Source: Bacillus sp. ISL-18
Lineage (GTDB): Bacteria > Bacillota > Bacilli > Bacillales > Cytobacillaceae
DNA: 64,000 nt
Reading direction: 5' to 3'
Assembly: GCF_018613415.1 (NCBI RefSeq)
Contig: NZ_JAGGQG010000011.1
Span: 124,001-188,000 of the forward strand
Part shown: positions 17,100-27,275 of the stretch, in pieces
How positions within the stretch are numbered: the stretch's first letter is position 1
Layout of the letters: each line of letters starts with the position of its first letter
Position numbers and translations under genes: made by a program
The notes under the pieces: generated by a model
What the model was told of the DNA's origin: nothing
Databases searched by the model: none
Seen by the model: only the letters and a program-made list of their open reading frames with translations

Positions 17100-18401
17100 A
17101 TGAAAAAACTTCTAAAATCATTTTTAGCTGGGGCATTAGCACTATCTCTCACTGCTTGTGGAAGCAATAGTAGTCAGTCCAGCAGCAAAAACGATGGGAA
17201 AACGATTTCTGGCGAACTCACTATTATGGGCTGGGGTGGTGGAGAAGAACTCCAGGCCAGAAAGCAAGCTACAAAAGTATTCGAAAAGTTGTATCCTGAA
17301 GTGAAAGTTCATGAAATATGGCTTCCGGCAGATAGTGTTGATCAGAAGCTTGATGCGGCATTGGCAGCAGGGAATGCTGCTGATGTGATTATGATGTCAC
17401 CTGACTGGAAAGGTCTCCGTTCAAAATGGTTTGAAGATTTGAATCCTTATTTAGAAAAGGATAATATCGATACTGCAGATTTTACGCCGGGTGCAGATGA
17501 TGGGTACGTAGACCCAGATGGAAAAAGGGAAGGGATGCCTACAACTGAATCAGATTTCATGTTCGCTTACAATAAAGAAATTTTCGACAAAGCCGGAGTT
17601 CCATATCCTACAAATGATTGGACATGGGATGACTTTAAAAATGTTTCAGGGAAAGTTTCTTCAGGTTCTGGTGCTAAAAGGACTTATGCTATTGTTTCAC
17701 ATTGGATTCTTCAAAGTTTTGCATCTTTACCATATGGTGGTACTCCATATAACAGTGATTGGACCAAACAGACAGTAGATGACCCAAAAACAATAAAAGC
17801 GTTGGAATTGTTTGCAGATCTCGTCAAATCAAAAGAGTTGCCTGATGATGCTGCTTCTAAAAGTATACCTATGGACCAGATGTTTGTATCAGGAAAAGCT
17901 GCCATGTATCCACTGGGATTGTTCGAGGCTGGAGAAATAGCTAAAAAAATAGGGAATAGCTTTAAATGGGGTATTGTTTTGCCTCCTAAAGATCCTAATG
18001 GAAAAAATACGAATATTAAATTTCAAACAGGTTTTGCTATGAATAAGGCATCAAAGAACAAGAAGGCTGCATGGGCCTACATAAAGACAATATCTATGAA
18101 TAAAGAAGTAAATGATATCTATGCTAAAGTAGGAATTCCAGCATTAAAGGAATCAGCTGACACCACTTTTAGTAAACTGACTATTCCAAATACAGATATT
18201 AAACAGACTGACTACCTTAACGGATTGGCGGATGCAACTACGTTTCCTTGGGGTGGATCCATTAATAAAGCTGCAGACTTATTCGAACAAGTATGGCAGC
18301 AAATTACTACTAAGAAAAGTTCGGCTAAAGACGCTGTGAAAAAATATGCTCCACAAATACAAGCTGCACTTGACGAAGTTCATCAAAAACAAAGTAAATA
18401 G
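17100..18401 (+). CDS. Sugar ABC transporter solute-binding lipoprotein (second importer)
   Basis: 433 residues. The signal peptide ends LTAC with Cys20 as the lipidation site, then a Ser/Asn-rich linker and an SBP_bac_1-type fold (ELTIMGWGGGEELQARKQATKVFEKLYPEVKV, later AADVIMMSPDWKGL and KEIFDKAGVPYPTNDWTWDDF). It captures an oligosaccharide for the permeases at 18483 and 19396. It is only distantly similar to the copies at 3779 and 5683. The 360-bp upstream gap contains the 18-bp AraC-linked motif and two cre candidates, so induction plus catabolite repression is likely. The start is ATG 17100 after AAAAGGAGAG. Confidence 0.92.
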   Translation: MKKLLKSFLAGALALSLTACGSNSSQSSSKNDGKTISGELTIMGWGGGEELQARKQATKVFEKLYPEVKVHEIWLPADSVDQKLDAALAAGNAADVIMMSPDWKGLRSKWFEDLNPYLEKDNIDTADFTPGADDGYVDPDGKREGMPTTESDFMFAYNKEIFDKAGVPYPTNDWTWDDFKNVSGKVSSGSGAKRTYAIVSHWILQSFASLPYGGTPYNSDWTKQTVDDPKTIKALELFADLVKSKELPDDAASKSIPMDQMFVSGKAAMYPLGLFEAGEIAKKIGNSFKWGIVLPPKDPNGKNTNIKFQTGFAMNKASKNKKAAWAYIKTISMNKEVNDIYAKVGIPALKESADTTFSKLTIPNTDIKQTDYLNGLADATTFPWGGSINKAADLFEQVWQQITTKKSSAKDAVKKYAPQIQAALDEVHQKQSK

Positions 18402-18482
18402 TTTAGGCAATTAAATTAATGGGAGGAAGACATAAAAGGCAATATCCTCCCTTTATATATTCGTCTCTTGAGGGGTGAAGAA

Positions 18483-19379
18483 ATGAAAAAGAAGAATACT
18501 AGTAGTGAAAAAAGTGAAGCTAGGTTATTTTACTTATATACATCACCATTTATTTTGGGTTTTTTAATTTTCACATTATATCCAGTAGTTTATTCCATTA
18601 TATTGATCTTTACAAATGCGGATATGACTGGAACGGGTGAATTTGTAGGCTTGGCCAATATAAAAAAGGCTTTTACTCAAGATCCCCTTTTCTATAAATC
18701 TCTAAAAAATACTTTATATTTTGTAGTAGTTTCTGTCCCATTAAGTTTAATCGTATCCTTTATGGTTGCGCTCTTACTAAATCACAAAAAAATAAAAGGA
18801 ATGGGGATATTCAGAACCACTTTTTATATACCGTATATAACGGCAGGTGTTGCTGTCACATTATTGTGGGGATGGATTTTTAACGCACAATTCGGTCTCA
18901 TAAACTATGTTCTTTCATTTTTGGGGATAACCGGTCCGAATTGGCTTAGTGATGGTAAATGGGCGATGCCTGCGATTATCATAATGGGTTTATGGACGAT
19001 TGGCAACTCTATTATTATAACACTTGCTGGGTTACAGGATATACCGGAACAATTATATGAAAGTGCTTCAATCGATGGTGCGAATCGTCTTATAATGATT
19101 ACTCATATTACCCTTCCTCTGTCGACACCAACATTATTTTTTAATCTAGTAATGGGAATAATAGGTGGCTTTCAAGTTTTCATGCAGCCTTTTGTTTTAA
19201 CAGAAGGGGGCCCTAACTATGCTACCTATACCTATATGATGCATATATATAACAGTGCATTCAAATATGGTGAGATGGGGTATGCTTCAACATTAGCGTG
19301 GATCTTATTTATTGTAATTCTGATTATAACTTTAATTGTAAACCGTACTTCTAAATACTGGGTATACTACGAGAATTAA
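18483..19379 (+). CDS. ABC sugar permease, MalF type (second importer)
   Basis: 298 residues from ATG 18483, placed just after AGGGGTGA; the TTG at 18468 lies upstream of that site and is not a likely start. Six transmembrane segments follow a short charged N-terminus. The EAA loop is the variant YESASIDGANRLIMITHITLP, with Ser in place of the usual second Ala. TEGGPNYATYTYMMHIYNSAF is the conserved late segment of CUT1 permeases. Confidence 0.92.
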   Translation: MKKKNTSSEKSEARLFYLYTSPFILGFLIFTLYPVVYSIILIFTNADMTGTGEFVGLANIKKAFTQDPLFYKSLKNTLYFVVVSVPLSLIVSFMVALLLNHKKIKGMGIFRTTFYIPYITAGVAVTLLWGWIFNAQFGLINYVLSFLGITGPNWLSDGKWAMPAIIIMGLWTIGNSIIITLAGLQDIPEQLYESASIDGANRLIMITHITLPLSTPTLFFNLVMGIIGGFQVFMQPFVLTEGGPNYATYTYMMHIYNSAFKYGEMGYASTLAWILFIVILIITLIVNRTSKYWVYYEN

Positions 19380-19395
19380 TTTTGGAGGCGGAAAA

Positions 19396-20283
19396 ATGCA
19401 GGCAAATGTGGCGATAAAAGAAACGACAGTGAATCATTATAAGAATAAAAGAAAAGTTGAAGCGATTAATCTTGTTATAAGTTATATTATATTGAGCTTA
19501 TTGGCATTAGTGTTTATATTCCCATTTTTATGGATGATTTCTACTGCTTTTAAAGTACCTTCTGAGGCGTACACAATACCTCCGAAATTAATACCAAAAA
19601 CATTTACATTAGATAATTTTATTCAGGGATGGCAGTATGCAGATTTTACAAGGTACACCTGGAATACGATTATAGTAACTGTTTTAGCAACCTTAGGAGC
19701 AGTATTCTCAGCATCCTTTGTTGCATATGGCTTTGCAAGGTTTAAATCACGTTACAGTAACATCCTTTTTACCATCGTACTAGGAACAATGATGCTGCCT
19801 AATCAGGTTCTATTAATTCCAACTTATATTTTATTTTCAAAACTAGGTTGGCTGGATACATTAAAACCTCTTATAATACCCTCATATTTTGGCGGTGGGG
19901 CGTTTAATATTTTTCTTCTGAGACAATTTTTTAAAACCATACCAATAGAGTTAGATCAGGCTGCTAAAATTGATGGTGCTAATTCATTTCAAATCTACTT
20001 TAAAATTCTGTTACCAATAATCAAACCAGCTTTGATGACAGTTGCAGTTATGTCAGTTGCTTTCCATTGGAATGACTTTATGACACCATTAATTTATTTA
20101 AATAGTGACGAACATTTTACGCTCGCTCTAGGTTTGCAGTTTTTTCAGAATTCCTACGGTTCCTCTCAAGTTCAGATGCTTATGGCCGTGTCTTTAATAA
20201 CAGTAATTCCTTTACTCATACTTTTCTTCATTGGGCAAAAATACTTTGTTCAAGGGATTACAATGTCTGGACTTAAGGGATGA
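19396..20283 (+). CDS. ABC sugar permease, MalG type (second importer)
   Basis: 295 residues with a ~30-residue cytoplasmic N-terminus and six helices. EAA loop: LDQAAKIDGANSFQIYFKILLPII. The C-terminus FVQGITMSGLKG is typical of MalG-type subunits. It starts 16 bp after the previous stop with GGAGGCGG as ribosome binding site, and the GH43 gene follows 37 bp later, so importer and hydrolase form one operon. No ATPase gene is present. Confidence 0.93.
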   Translation: MQANVAIKETTVNHYKNKRKVEAINLVISYIILSLLALVFIFPFLWMISTAFKVPSEAYTIPPKLIPKTFTLDNFIQGWQYADFTRYTWNTIIVTVLATLGAVFSASFVAYGFARFKSRYSNILFTIVLGTMMLPNQVLLIPTYILFSKLGWLDTLKPLIIPSYFGGGAFNIFLLRQFFKTIPIELDQAAKIDGANSFQIYFKILLPIIKPALMTVAVMSVAFHWNDFMTPLIYLNSDEHFTLALGLQFFQNSYGSSQVQMLMAVSLITVIPLLILFFIGQKYFVQGITMSGLKG

Positions 20284-20320
20284 TCATTCATATTTGGTTA
20301 CAAGGAAAAGGTGATTCCAG

Positions 20321-21835
20321 ATGAAGTATAAAAACCCGATCATACCGGGATTTAACCCAGATCCGAGCATATGCAGGGTGGGCAATGATTTTTATATTGT
20401 TAATTCAAGTTTTGAATTTTATCCAGGTGTTCCAATCTATCATAGCAGGAATTTAGTTAACTGGAACTTGATTGGATATTGCCTGTCGAGAAGATCACAG
20501 GATGAACTATTAAACGCAAGGGCATCTGGAGGAATTTATGCGCCTACCATCCGATACCATAATGACATGTTTTACATGACAACAACGAATGTATCTCATG
20601 GTGGTAATTTTATTGTACACGCAAAGGATCCAAGTGGGCCCTGGTCGGAACCTGTATGGGTAGACCAGGGGGGAATCGACCCATCCTTATTTTTTGATGA
20701 TGATGGAACGGTGTATTACTGTTCCAATGCAACCGTAGAAGGGAAAATGGGAATCGCACTTTCAATTATTGATCCAATGACTGGAGAAAGATTGTCTCCC
20801 ATTCAACATATTTGTTCAGGCAGCGGTGGACGTTATCCGGAGGGACCTCATTTATACAAAATCAATGATTGGTATTTTTTGATGATTGCAGAGGGTGGGA
20901 CTGAATATGGACACATGGAGACCATATTCAGGAGCAGGTCTCCATGGGGACCTTACGAAGGCTGCCCGCACAATCCCATTCTTTCACACAGAGACCGTAC
21001 ATACAGTCCGATACAGTGTACAGGTCATGCTGATATGGTAGAAGATCAAAATGGGAATTGGTGGCTCGTGTGTCTAGGGGTCAGACCATTAAAAGGTATG
21101 CTACATAATCTTGGCCGTGAAACCTTTCTTGCTCCGGTCACTTGGACAAGCGATGGATGGCCGGTTATAGGGAATGATGGTTATATTGAAATGGAAATGA
21201 ATGGTCCTCTTCCTGAAGATACTTTCCCACAAAGTGATAGTTGGGATGATCATTTTGAGAGTAATAAGTTGGATCTAAATTGGAACTTTATCCGTAATCC
21301 AAAAATAGAAAACTATGATTTATCTTCAAGAAAGGGCTCGCTCAAAATTACAGGAGAAAATAAAACACTATCCGAGGATAAAGATTCTCCTTCATTTATT
21401 GGAAAGATACAGCAGCATTTTAACTGTACTGCAGAAGTCAACATGTCCTTTAAAGCCGATGAACAAAACTCTGAAGCCGGCATAACCGCTTACTACAATG
21501 ATAGTTATCATTATGAAGAATTTTTAACAAAAATGGATGGGGAATATTACGCTTGCCTGAGAAAAAAAGTACATGATATTGAGGTTATAACAGAGAGGAA
21601 AAAGGTTGACTTCATAGAGGAGATAATTTTTAGAATCAGAAGCGATAGAGATTACTATTATTTTGATTATAAACTTCCTGAGGGAGATTGGGAACACCTG
21701 GGCAAGGGAATGACAGCTGGCCTTTGCACAGAAGGAACGCATACCATGACTTTTACAGGTACCTACCTTGGTGTGTATTGTGTAAATGGAAATGCCTTTT
21801 TTGACTGGTTTAGATATACCGGAAACAATGATTAG
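20321..21835 (+). CDS. GH43 beta-xylosidase / alpha-L-arabinofuranosidase, intracellular
   Basis: 504 residues in two domains: a five-bladed propeller (about 1-300) and a C-terminal beta-sandwich (about 315-500) of the kind that closes the active site in XynB-type GH43 enzymes. Candidate catalytic residues are base Asp14 (NPDPS), pKa modulator Asp120 (GGIDPSLFFDDDG) and acid Glu174 (PEGPHLYK). No signal peptide, so it trims imported oligosaccharides, most likely xylo-oligosaccharides or their arabinose side chains. It is the last gene of the second importer operon. Confidence 0.9.
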   Translation: MKYKNPIIPGFNPDPSICRVGNDFYIVNSSFEFYPGVPIYHSRNLVNWNLIGYCLSRRSQDELLNARASGGIYAPTIRYHNDMFYMTTTNVSHGGNFIVHAKDPSGPWSEPVWVDQGGIDPSLFFDDDGTVYYCSNATVEGKMGIALSIIDPMTGERLSPIQHICSGSGGRYPEGPHLYKINDWYFLMIAEGGTEYGHMETIFRSRSPWGPYEGCPHNPILSHRDRTYSPIQCTGHADMVEDQNGNWWLVCLGVRPLKGMLHNLGRETFLAPVTWTSDGWPVIGNDGYIEMEMNGPLPEDTFPQSDSWDDHFESNKLDLNWNFIRNPKIENYDLSSRKGSLKITGENKTLSEDKDSPSFIGKIQQHFNCTAEVNMSFKADEQNSEAGITAYYNDSYHYEEFLTKMDGEYYACLRKKVHDIEVITERKKVDFIEEIIFRIRSDRDYYYFDYKLPEGDWEHLGKGMTAGLCTEGTHTMTFTGTYLGVYCVNGNAFFDWFRYTGNND

Positions 21836-21843
21836 TATAGAAC

Positions 21844-21874
21844 TGATTGATCCAAGTAAACCTTGGATCAATCA
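21844..21874. terminator. Bidirectional hairpin between convergent genes
   Basis: TGATTGATCCAAG and CTTGGATCAATCA form a perfect 13-bp stem with a TAAAC loop between the stops of two convergent genes. Neither side has a long T-run, but position and symmetry suit a shared terminator. Confidence 0.65.
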
Positions 21875-21893
21875 AATGGTTCTTCCTGCAATA

Positions 21894-22688
21894 TCAGAGA
21901 ATTGATTCTTTTTCACTGTATGAATTGGCAGCATGGTTTCGAAATCTGCCTGGAGTATATCCTGTCTTTTGTTTAAATTGTCGGCAAAAGTGCTCTACAT
22001 TGTTATACCCACAGCGAAATGCGACTTCAGCAATTGTATAGGAACCATGCCTTAAATATTCTTTGGCTAGCCGGATTCGGCTGATAATTACGTCATCCAT
22101 GCAGGAGATACCAAAGGTGTTTTTATAGAGTGTCTGCAAATAGCCAGGGCTTAGATGGACAGATTCTGACATTTTAGGAATTGTCCAATTATCACCAGGG
22201 TTAGTGTATATTTCAGTACGAAGATTTATAAGGTTATAATATTGCGGGGAAATCTCAGTTTGGAAGTAAGATTCCAAAAGTTTATTAAACAGAATTCTTA
22301 ACAAATAATCAATTGATGATTCTTTGAAATCTTTATTAAAAGAGTGCTCAGTGACAAGTAGCTGAAATAGCTTGTGGCAATAGTCCGGATCTTCCAATGA
22401 AAAAGGTATACCACGTGGAAGCATTGTTTCGGTAATATAAGGTTCATTAGACTCAAAACGCAGCCAGTTATTTATGTATGTTTCAGCACAAGCCCGATAG
22501 TATATTTTCTGATGTGGTTGAAATAATATGGCACTGTGCGCTGGGTATTCCTTGATTTCACCATTTACCCAGAAAAAAGCTGGAGTTTTTGTTATGACAA
22601 GAAGCCAGCAGTCATGACCGTTAGGAATATCAAAAACAAAACTACCATTGTGAGTAGCATCAGTTTCTACATAGTAAATATTTGTCAT
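21894..22688 (-). CDS. AraC-family transcriptional regulator
   Basis: 264 residues if started at the ATG complementary to 22686-22688, which has GGAGT seven bases upstream; an ATG ten codons earlier (22718) lacks a good site. The N-terminal half is a cupin-like AraC ligand-binding domain (AHSAILFQPHQKIYYRACAE). The C-terminal 95 residues form the two helix-turn-helix units, ending GYNNVEHFCRQFKQKTGYTPGRFR. It is read away from the GH43 gene at 22905. The 18-bp motif in the shared promoter region also lies upstream of the second importer, so a local activator role is likely (inference). Confidence 0.9.
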   Translation of the reverse strand: MTNIYYVETDATHNGSFVFDIPNGHDCWLLVITKTPAFFWVNGEIKEYPAHSAILFQPHQKIYYRACAETYINNWLRFESNEPYITETMLPRGIPFSLEDPDYCHKLFQLLVTEHSFNKDFKESSIDYLLRILFNKLLESYFQTEISPQYYNLINLRTEIYTNPGDNWTIPKMSESVHLSPGYLQTLYKNTFGISCMDDVIISRIRLAKEYLRHGSYTIAEVAFRCGYNNVEHFCRQFKQKTGYTPGRFRNHAANSYSEKESIL

Positions 22689-22778
22689 AGTTATACTCCA
22701 ATCTTCATGTTGCTTCATAAACTGAGGGACAATAACTCCTCTGAGTCCCCATATAATAACAAGTATTATATATCAATC

Positions 22779-22796
22779 TTAGAATATATCAATTAT
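22779..22796 (+). promoter_or_regulatory. 18-bp motif, second occurrence
   Basis: TTAGAATATATCAATTAT in the divergent region between the AraC-type gene and the GH43 gene. It is identical to 16854-16871 over 18 bp. It lies 91 bp from the regulator start and 109 bp from the GH43 start. Confidence 0.6.
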
Positions 22797-22904
22797 ATTT
22801 TATTGTGTGAAAATTTCAAGAACTTATATACTTTTGAGAAGTAAATTAGTGCATTTTATGTGGTTAAAGCACCCGTTTATTAAGATACAAGGAGTGAAGT
22901 GACG

Positions 22905-24317
22905 GTGAAGCAAGGATTTAATCCGTATCTTCCATCATGGGAATATACTCCTGATGGAGAACCATATGTTTTTAACGAAAGAGTGTATGTTTATGGCTCG
23001 CATGATAGGTTTAACGGTCATGTCTTTTGCATAAACGATTATGTGTGCTGGTCGGCACCAGTGGATAATTTAGGTGATTGGCGGTATGAAGGCGTCATTT
23101 ACAAAAAAACAGATGATCCACTCAATCCTGATGGCAGAATGTGTCTTTATGCACCGGACGTCACGGTCGGTCTGGATGGTCGATATTATCTCTATTATGT
23201 GCTTGACAAAGTTCCCATTGTGTCGGTAGCTGTCTGTGATTCGCCGGCAGGCCGTTACGAATTTTACGGTTATGTGCATTATCCAGATGGAACACGCTTG
23301 GGGGAAAGAGAAGGCGACCAGCCTCAATTCGACCCAGGGGTCCTAACCGAAGGTGAGAAAACCTATTTGTACACTGGATTTTGTGCAGCAGGTGACAAAT
23401 CAAGAAAGGGTGCCATGGCGACAGTAATTGGTCCAGATATGCTTACCATTATGGAAGAACCCGTTATTATTGCACCAAGTGAACCCTACAGCAAGGGCAG
23501 CGAGTACGAAGGACATGAGTTTTTTGAAGCGCCGTCCATAAGGAAAAAAGGAGACACCTATTATTTTATTTACTCCTCTATCGTCATGCATGAGCTTTGC
23601 TATGCGACTAGCAAACATCCGACAGAAGGCTTTGTCTACCAGGGAGTCATCGTAAGCAATGCTGATCTTCATATCGATACATACAAACCAGCGGACAAGC
23701 CTATGTACTATGGTCACAATAACCACGGCAGCATTGTTGAAATGAATGGGAAATGGTACATCTTTTATCATAGGCATACTAATGGAACCGTTTACAGCAG
23801 ACAGGGCTGTGTAGAGCCGATTGAATTTAGGGATAATGGCACCATACCCCAAGTAGAGATGACATCCTGCGGACCCAATGGAGGACCACTAGTGGGACAC
23901 GGGGAATATCCAGCTTATGTGGCTTGCAATCTATTCTGTAAGGATGAGGAATTGTATTCGGGTTCTCTCGGGGCATGGATGGACGGACGATTTCCGAAGA
24001 TTACACAGGATGGTAAAGATGGAGATGAAGAAATCGGATACATTGCGAATATGAGGGATACTGCAACAGCCGGTTTTAAATATTTCCAATGCGACGGTAT
24101 TCGAAAAGTCAAAATCAAGGTGCGTGGATATGCCAAAGGGAGTTTTGAAGTCAAAACATCATGGAACGGGCCGGCCCTCGGAGAAATACCGGTTGATTTT
24201 ACGAACATATGGACAGAATATTCCGCTGAAATTACCATTCCGGACGGTATACAGGCATTGTATTTTACTTATAAGGGGATCGGTAACGCAAGTCTCGCTT
24301 CTTTTACATTCGAATAA
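22905..24317 (+). CDS. GH43 glycosidase with C-terminal carbohydrate-binding-like domain
   Basis: 470 residues from GTG 22905 (AAGGAG ten bases upstream; GTG 22899 is in frame but too close). Residues 5-310 form a GH43 propeller: FNPYLPSWEYTPDGEPYVF, VYVYGSHD, CWSAPVDNLGDW and LYAPDVTVGLDGRYYLYYV, with acid motif EGHEFFEAPSIRKKGDTYYF. About 130 residues follow (YSGSLGAWMDGRFPKI ... VKIKVRGYAKGSFEVKTSW) that resemble a CBM6-type beta-sandwich. Related enzymes are annotated as arabinofuranosidase or xylosidase; the exact bond is uncertain. No signal peptide, so it is intracellular. Confidence 0.85.
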   Translation: MKQGFNPYLPSWEYTPDGEPYVFNERVYVYGSHDRFNGHVFCINDYVCWSAPVDNLGDWRYEGVIYKKTDDPLNPDGRMCLYAPDVTVGLDGRYYLYYVLDKVPIVSVAVCDSPAGRYEFYGYVHYPDGTRLGEREGDQPQFDPGVLTEGEKTYLYTGFCAAGDKSRKGAMATVIGPDMLTIMEEPVIIAPSEPYSKGSEYEGHEFFEAPSIRKKGDTYYFIYSSIVMHELCYATSKHPTEGFVYQGVIVSNADLHIDTYKPADKPMYYGHNNHGSIVEMNGKWYIFYHRHTNGTVYSRQGCVEPIEFRDNGTIPQVEMTSCGPNGGPLVGHGEYPAYVACNLFCKDEELYSGSLGAWMDGRFPKITQDGKDGDEEIGYIANMRDTATAGFKYFQCDGIRKVKIKVRGYAKGSFEVKTSWNGPALGEIPVDFTNIWTEYSAEITIPDGIQALYFTYKGIGNASLASFTFE

Positions 24318-24340
24318 ACAACAGATGTAACAATAATACT

Positions 24341-24369
24341 TTGTTCGTTGGTTATCCAAACGTTATAAT
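24341..24369 (+). promoter_or_regulatory. Sigma-A type promoter for the GH51 gene
   Basis: TTGTTC (24341-24346), 17-bp spacer, TATAAT (24364-24369). It is 73 bp before the GH51 start, so that gene can be transcribed separately from the GH43 gene upstream. Confidence 0.6.
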
Positions 24370-24414
24370 GGAGTAGTAATAATATTGAAAATATATTCCA
24401 AAAGCAGTCACTAG

Positions 24415-25950
<1,536 letters not shown>

Positions 25951-26034
25951 TTCTAATTCATATTAAGGTTTATTGGAAAAAAACGGATATTAAGGCAGCG
26001 TAAAAATGATAGTAATAAAATTGGAGGTATACAA

Positions 26035-27006
26035 ATGAATTACAGATTACTTGGAAAAACAGGTTTAAAAGTTTCCGAGATTGGATATGGTGCTTGGGGA
26101 ATAGGAAATACCGGATGGCAGGGAGCAAACGATGAAGAATCCATTAAGGCACTAAACAAAGCAATTGATCTCGGCCTGAATTTTATTGATACAGCCTTAG
26201 GGTATGGAAATGGTCACAGTGAGCGCTTGGTTGGACAAGTATTAAGAGAACGCCAGGAATCGATTTATGTATCAACCAAGATTCCTCCGAAAAATTTAAA
26301 ATGGCCTGCTCCTGCAGGTATTTCAGCAGAAGAAGCTTTCCCGGCAGATCATATTATTTCCTGCACAGAAGAGAGCTTGCACAATCTTGGTGTCGATACG
26401 ATCGATGTCCAACAGTTTCACGTATGGTCTGACGAATGGGTAAATCAAGGAGAATGGCTTGAAGCAATTGAAAAGCTGAAAAAGCAAGGAAAAATTAAAT
26501 ATTTTGGTGTTTCCATTAATGATCATCAGCCGGAAAATGCCATCAAGTTGATTGAGACAGGCCTGGTTGATACAGTTCAAGTTATCTACAATATTTTTGA
26601 ACAAAGCCCGGAAGATAAGCTTTTCCATGCTTGTGAAAAACATAATGTCGGTGTGATTGCCCGAGTACCTCTAGATGAAGGGGGACTGACCGGCAGAATC
26701 ACCCCGGAAAGTCGATTTGACGAGGGCGATTTCAGAAATCATTATTTTAAGGATGAAAGGAAACGTGAAGTTTACAACCGGGTAAATGAAATCGTAACAG
26801 ATCTTAACATTTCTATCGAGGATATGGCAGAAACATCACTACGGTATGTTTTAAGCCACCCTGCAGTTTCTACCGTTATACCTGGGATGCGTACCATCAA
26901 AAATGTCGAAAGAAACTGTAAGGTTGGGGACGGAAAAGGGCTTTCTCAAGAGTCGGTTAAGAAGCTGAAAGCTCATAGATGGATTCGGAATTTTTATCAG
27001 GCTTAA
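26035..27006 (+). CDS. Aldo/keto reductase
   Basis: 323 residues. The tetrad is visible as Asp (FIDTALGYG), Tyr in the same segment, Lys in YVSTKIP and His in QQFHVW. The C-terminal [14 protein letters not shown] binds the cofactor phosphate. It resembles the fragment at the start of the window more than the reductase at 61550. Family members interconvert aldoses, lactones and polyols with NAD(P)(H). The GH51 neighbour suggests a pentose or glycoside substrate, which is inference. TTGGAGGT precedes the ATG. Confidence 0.9.
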   Translation: MNYRLLGKTGLKVSEIGYGAWGIGNTGWQGANDEESIKALNKAIDLGLNFIDTALGYGNGHSERLVGQVLRERQESIYVSTKIPPKNLKWPAPAGISAEEAFPADHIISCTEESLHNLGVDTIDVQQFHVWSDEWVNQGEWLEAIEKLKKQGKIKYFGVSINDHQPENAIKLIETGLVDTVQVIYNIFEQSPEDKLFHACEKHNVGVIARVPLDEGGLTGRITPESRFDEGDFRNHYFKDERKREVYNRVNEIVTDLNISIEDMAETSLRYVLSHPAVSTVIPGMRTIKNVERNCKVGDGKGLSQESVKKLKAHRWIRNFYQA

Positions 27007-27074
27007 TCATTGTTATCCATCTAAAAGTCTTTATTAACAAAGAAATATACATCCCATATACAAAGGATATACAT

Positions 27075-27103
27075 TTCCTGCCTGTCAAAATGACGGGCAG
27101 GAA
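27075..27103 (+). other. Strong hairpin between the reductase and GH43 genes
   Basis: TTCCTGCCTGTCA and TGACGGGCAGGAA form a 13-bp stem (one G-U) with a 3-nt loop. No T-run follows, so it is either a weak terminator or a transcript-stabilising structure. The rest of the 269-bp gap shows nothing else recognised. Confidence 0.6.
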
Positions 27104-27275
27104 TATTACATATAGAAATATTTCTGAACAGTTATCGGAAAGACTTGCTTATCAACTCAAGCTGAACGAGTGCGTCAACTTTTCCACCTAAAGGAATCAC
27201 ACATCAGGAGAATTAGGCGGTAGCTATAAGAAAGAAATAACTAAATTGCCAAGGCAGGTTAGAAGTAGATAGACA

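Noticed and set aside
21524..21871. 115-codon minus-strand frame at the end of the GH43 gene
   Set aside because: Overlaps the GH43 sandwich domain and the convergent terminator, with no translation signals.
23400..23852. 150-codon open frame on the minus strand within the GH43 gene
   Set aside because: Fully antisense to a well-supported GH43 reading frame, no ribosome binding site or recognisable motif.
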